Part shown: positions 5,903 to 8,153 of the stretch, piece by piece | Layout: each line of letters starts with the position of its first letter | Position numbering within the stretch: the stretch's first letter is position 1 | Origin: Acidimicrobiaceae bacterium | GTDB taxonomy: Bacteria > Actinomycetota > Acidimicrobiia > Acidimicrobiales > RAAP-2 | NCBI GenBank assembly: GCA_003157945.1 | Contig: PMFY01000291.1 | Location: forward strand, 1-8,153 | Length of the DNA: 8,153 nt | Reading direction: 5' to 3' | The notes under the pieces: model-generated | The model's input: only the letters and a program-made list of their open reading frames with translations | Told to the model about the DNA's origin: nothing | Database searches by the model: none | Position numbers and translations under genes: made by a program

Positions 5903-6637
5903 GTGCGCTCCCTGATCACCGGCGGCCGCGGCTTCGTGGGCACGTGGCTGGCCGACCATCTCCGTGACTCCGGCGACGACGTCGTCCAGATCGACCAGGA
6001 GGTCGAGATCACCGACCCCGATGCGCTCCTGGCGGCGGTGACCGACGCCGCCCCCGACGCCGTCTACCACCTTGCGGCGATGACCCATGTCGGGCAGTCC
6101 TGGGACGAGCCGCTCCGGGTCCTCGAGGTCAACGTCCTCGGGACCGCGGCACTGCTGGCCGCCGTCCGCGAATGCGGCAGCGACCCGCGGATCCTGGTCA
6201 CCAGCTCGGCCGAGGTCTACGGGGCGGTCACCGACCCGTCGCAGCTGCCGCTGACCGAGTCGTCGCCGACCGCCCCGCTCACCCCGTACGCGGCCTCGAA
6301 GCTGGCGGCCGAGGCCCTGTGCACCCAGGCGTGGCTCGGACACGGCCAGCACGTCGTGACGGTGCGCCCGTTCAACCACATCGGCCCAGGTCAGTCGCCC
6401 AACTTCGCCGTGTCGGCACTCGCCAAGCGGATCGTCGATGCCGAACGGTCGGGGGCGACCGAGATCCCGGTGGGCAACCTGACCGCCAGGCGGGACTTCA
6501 CCGACGTCCGGGACGTCGTCCGCTCCTACCGGTTGCTGATCGAGTCGGGGGACCCGGGCGCCGTCTACAACGTGTGCTCGGGGGTGGACACCTCCATCCA
6601 GGAGATCGCCGACCGGCTGCTCGCCGCCGCCGGGCCG
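5903..6637 (+). other. rmd: Segment 1: GDP-4-dehydro-6-deoxy-D-mannose reductase (Rmd), C-terminus missing
   Basis: Extended SDR enzyme. Rmd reduces GDP-4-dehydro-6-deoxy-D-mannose to GDP-D-rhamnose with NAD(P)H in the cytoplasm, a precursor for surface glycans. Seen: ITGGRGFVG (residues 5-13, GxxGxxG cofactor loop), VYHLAAMTHVGQSW, NVLGT, VTSSAEVYG with catalytic Ser near 101-102, PYAASK with Tyr129 and Lys133, then RPFNHIGPGQSPNFAVS and VGNLTARRDFTDVRDVV, which are the strings that mark Rmd rather than epimerases in general, and VYNVCSG near 225. The usual last 60-70 residues, after the SIQEIADRLL helix, are absent because photolyase sequence follows. The related GDP-mannose 4,6-dehydratase is the main alternative name. 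It fits the neighbouring glycosyltransferases well. Confidence 0.85.
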
Positions 6638-8153
6638 TTCCGCCGCCGCCAGCTCCTGGCCGACGTCGGCGCCCTCGACGCCGCCCTCCGGGCCCGGGGC
6701 GGAGGGCTGCTGGTGCGACGCGGGCGGCCGGAGGAGGTGGTCCCGGCCGAGGCGACGCGGCTCCGTGCGGCCCGCGCCTACTGGAACGCCGACGTGACGC
6801 CCTACGCCGCCGCCCGGGACGCCGCCGTGGCCCGGGCGCTGTCGGTGGGGACGACCACCTTCTCGGGCCAACTGGTGCTGCCGCCGGGCTCGGTGCTGAC
6901 CCGGGAGGGCCGGCTGGCCCGGGTCTTCACCGCCTTCCACCGCACATGGCAGGCCACCCCGTGGGACCCGTGGCCGGAGCCGGGCGACGCCGAGGTCGTC
7001 GGGTCCGGCGGTGACCCGCTCCCCCCGCCCGACGGCCAGCCGCCCTTCCCCCCCGGGGAGGCCGGGGCCCGGGAGCAGCTCCGGCGGTTCGCCGGCGGAC
7101 CGGTGGACACCTACCGCGCCGACCGCGACGTCCTCGACGGCGCCGGCGGGTCGGCGCTGTCGGCGGCGCTCCGGTTCGGCACGTTGTCGCCGCGGGCCGT
7201 GGTGCGGGCGGTGGCGGGTGCCGGGGCCGACCGGGAGGCGTTCATACGCCAGCTGGCCTGGCGCGACTGGTTCGCCCACCTCCTGGCCGAGGAGCCCTCC
7301 CTCCCGACGCGGAGCCTGCGGCCCGAGTTCGAGGGGATCCGCTGGCACCACGACCCCGACGGCCTCGAGGCCTGGAAGTCGGGCCGGACCGGCTACCCGG
7401 TCGTGGATGCCGGGATGCGCCAGCTGGCCGCCACCGGGACGATGCACAACCGTGCCCGGATGATCACGGCGTCGTTCCTGGTGAAGGACCTCCTGGTGGA
7501 CTGGCGGCTGGGGGAGCGGCACTTCCGGCACCTGCTGGTCGACGGGGACGTCCCCCAGAACGCCGGCAATTGGCAGTGGGTGGCCGGCACCGGCACCGAC
7601 GCCGCCCCGTTCCACCGGGTGCTCAACCCCACGCTCCAACAGGAGCGCTTCGACCCCGACGGCACCTATGTCCGCCGCTACCTCGGGGGGCCGACGAGCG
7701 GGGTCGGGCCGGTGGTGGACCACGCCGCCGAGCGGCGCGAGGGCCTGGCCCGGGTGGACCTGGCCATCGGGCTCGACACCTTCCGGCCGGTGACGGCGGC
7801 CACGGCCGAGGAGCACGTGATCCACACCGAGCGCTACCGCGTGCCCGACGCCACGGTGGCCGCCTGCGCCGGTGCGACCCGGGTCGTGGCGGTGGGCACC
7901 ACGGCCGTCCGGGCCCTCGAGAGCGCCGCGGCCACCGGGGCCCTGTCGGGACGCACCGACCTCTACATCCACGGCGGGTTCCCGTTCCGGGTGGTCGACG
8001 TCCTGGTGACCAACTTCCACCTGCCCCGCTCCAGCCTGCTGCTGCTCGTGGAGGCCTTCTGCGGGCCGGTGTGGCGCGAGTTGTACGCCACCGCCCTGGC
8101 CCACGGGTACCGGTTCCTCTCCTTCGGCGATGCCATGGTGGTCGGGCGCGCCG
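5903..8153 (+). CDS. Continuous rmd-photolyase-queA chimeric reading frame, open at right edge
   Basis: One frame from GTG 5903 to the window end, 750 codons with no stop. I translated it codon by codon. Residues 1 to about 240 are a GDP-6-deoxy-D-mannose reductase (SDR), about 241-617 a class I photolyase-like flavoprotein, and about 618-750 the C-terminal part of QueA. These act in unrelated pathways (nucleotide-sugar synthesis, DNA repair, tRNA queuosine), and each is cut where it meets the next, so a working three-function enzyme is unlikely. Codon choice is almost uniformly G/C-ending (about one codon in twenty ends in A/T in the SDR part, fewer later), stricter than in the glycosyltransferases upstream. 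The cause may be a real deletion-generated fusion or joining of reads at GC-rich shared words. Confidence refers to the open frame and domain identities, not to a functional fused protein. Confidence 0.7.
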   Translation, partial: MRSLITGGRGFVGTWLADHLRDSGDDVVQIDQEVEITDPDALLAAVTDAAPDAVYHLAAMTHVGQSWDEPLRVLEVNVLGTAALLAAVRECGSDPRILVTSSAEVYGAVTDPSQLPLTESSPTAPLTPYAASKLAAEALCTQAWLGHGQHVVTVRPFNHIGPGQSPNFAVSALAKRIVDAERSGATEIPVGNLTARRDFTDVRDVVRSYRLLIESGDPGAVYNVCSGVDTSIQEIADRLLAAAGPFRRRQLLADVGALDAALRARGGGLLVRRGRPEEVVPAEATRLRAARAYWNADVTPYAAARDAAVARALSVGTTTFSGQLVLPPGSVLTREGRLARVFTAFHRTWQATPWDPWPEPGDAEVVGSGGDPLPPPDGQPPFPPGEAGAREQLRRFAGGPVDTYRADRDVLDGAGGSALSAALRFGTLSPRAVVRAVAGAGADREAFIRQLAWRDWFAHLLAEEPSLPTRSLRPEFEGIRWHHDPDGLEAWKSGRTGYPVVDAGMRQLAATGTMHNRARMITASFLVKDLLVDWRLGERHFRHLLVDGDVPQNAGNWQWVAGTGTDAAPFHRVLNPTLQQERFDPDGTYVRRYLGGPTSGVGPVVDHAAERREGLARVDLAIGLDTFRPVTAATAEEHVIHTERYRVPDATVAACAGATRVVAVGTTAVRALESAAATGALSGRTDLYIHGGFPFRVVDVLVTNFHLPRSSLLLLVEAFCGPVWRELYATALAHGYRFLSFGDAMVVGRA
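6638..7753 (+). other. phr: Segment 2: deoxyribodipyrimidine photolyase, N-terminus and an internal piece missing
   Basis: Light-driven FAD enzyme family that splits cyclobutane pyrimidine dimers. Seen: ALDAALRARGGGLLVRRG (about 254-271) and WNADVTPYAAARD from the antenna domain, then the FAD-binding half: SAALRFGTLSPRAVV, QLAWRDWFAHLL, TGYPVVDAGMRQL, MHNRARMITASFLVKDLLVDW, and QNAGNWQWVAGTGTDAAP with N553 four residues before the first Trp of WQW, as in E. coli PhrB. The first roughly 35-40 residues are missing, including the beta strand carrying the family's WFRRDLRL motif. After YVRRYL (ending at residue 594) the usual PEL...HEPW stretch is gone, and the frame continues with VVDHAAERREGLAR from the normal C-terminus. 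By comparison with E. coli about 20 residues are lost there. Function as it stands is doubtful. Confidence 0.85.
7754..8153 (+). other. queA: Segment 3: QueA (SAM:tRNA ribosyltransferase-isomerase), C-terminal part only
   Basis: QueA transfers and isomerises the ribosyl part of SAM onto preQ1 in tRNA, giving epoxyqueuosine. Seen: GLDTFRPV (about 623-630), EEHVIHTERYRVP, RVVAVGTTAVRALE, GRTDLYIHGGFPFRVVDVLVTNFH (read in two overlapping parts; conserved VVD-L-TNFHLP core), LPRSSLLLLVEAFCG, and YRFLSFGDAM near the window end. These are the last 130 or so residues of a protein normally about 340-360 aa. The N-terminal 200 residues are absent. The frame is still open at base 8153, and only about ten residues should remain before a normal QueA stop. 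Confidence 0.85.

Noticed and set aside
5840..8104. A 754-codon open frame on the minus strand
   Set aside because: It is antisense to the strongly motif-bearing plus frame, its translation is Gly/Arg/His/Pro-rich low-complexity without a recognisable domain, and long antisense frames are expected where nearly all codons end in G or C.
1..8153. CRISPR arrays, tRNAs, insertion sequences, toxin-antitoxin or defence genes
   Set aside because: I looked for regularly spaced repeats, cloverleaf-like stretches, transposase motifs and small paired genes on both strands and found none I could support.

Overview
The window looks like a chromosomal fragment of a high-GC actinobacterium, possibly class Acidimicrobiia. 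Codons mostly end in G or C, and GTG/TTG starts are common. There is an F420-biosynthesis gene (fbiA), and several genes show start signals typical of leaderless actinobacterial mRNAs, with a TAnnnT box 6-7 nt before the start codon. No tRNA, rRNA, CRISPR array, insertion sequence or integrase was seen.

Layout. (1) 1-227, minus: the 5' 75 codons of fbiA/cofD, running off the left edge. (2) 228-348: divergent intergenic region with an fbiA promoter candidate and a 10-codon leader ORF. (3) 349-1521, plus: GT4-type glycosyltransferase A. (4) 1614-3347, plus: a membrane-anchored protein of the N,N-dimethylformamidase large-subunit-like family, with a leaderless-type promoter. (5) 3348-3492: convergent gap with a C6/G6 hairpin. 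(6) 3493-4656, minus: GT4 glycosyltransferase B. (7) 4640-5770, plus: GT4 glycosyltransferase C, whose 5' end overlaps that of B. (8) 5771-5902: hairpin and another leaderless-type promoter. (9) 5903 to the right edge, plus: one uninterrupted reading frame of at least 750 codons that reads successively as GDP-6-deoxy-D-mannose reductase (Rmd, C-terminus missing), DNA photolyase (N-terminus and an internal piece missing) and the C-terminal third of QueA.

How the genes fit together. Three glycosyltransferases plus an Rmd-type nucleotide-sugar reductase (GDP-D-rhamnose synthesis) suggest the edge of a cell-surface polysaccharide locus. The exported dimethylformamidase-like protein may act on that surface material, but its substrate is unknown. 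fbiA at the left edge marks the boundary with housekeeping cofactor genes.

The most striking item is the rmd-photolyase-queA reading frame. Each part is recognisable and no stop or frameshift interrupts it, yet each part is truncated where it meets the next. It is either a deletion-generated natural fusion or an assembly chimera joined through GC-rich microhomology. The sequence alone does not decide. I did not find a convincing new multi-gene defence or mobile system.
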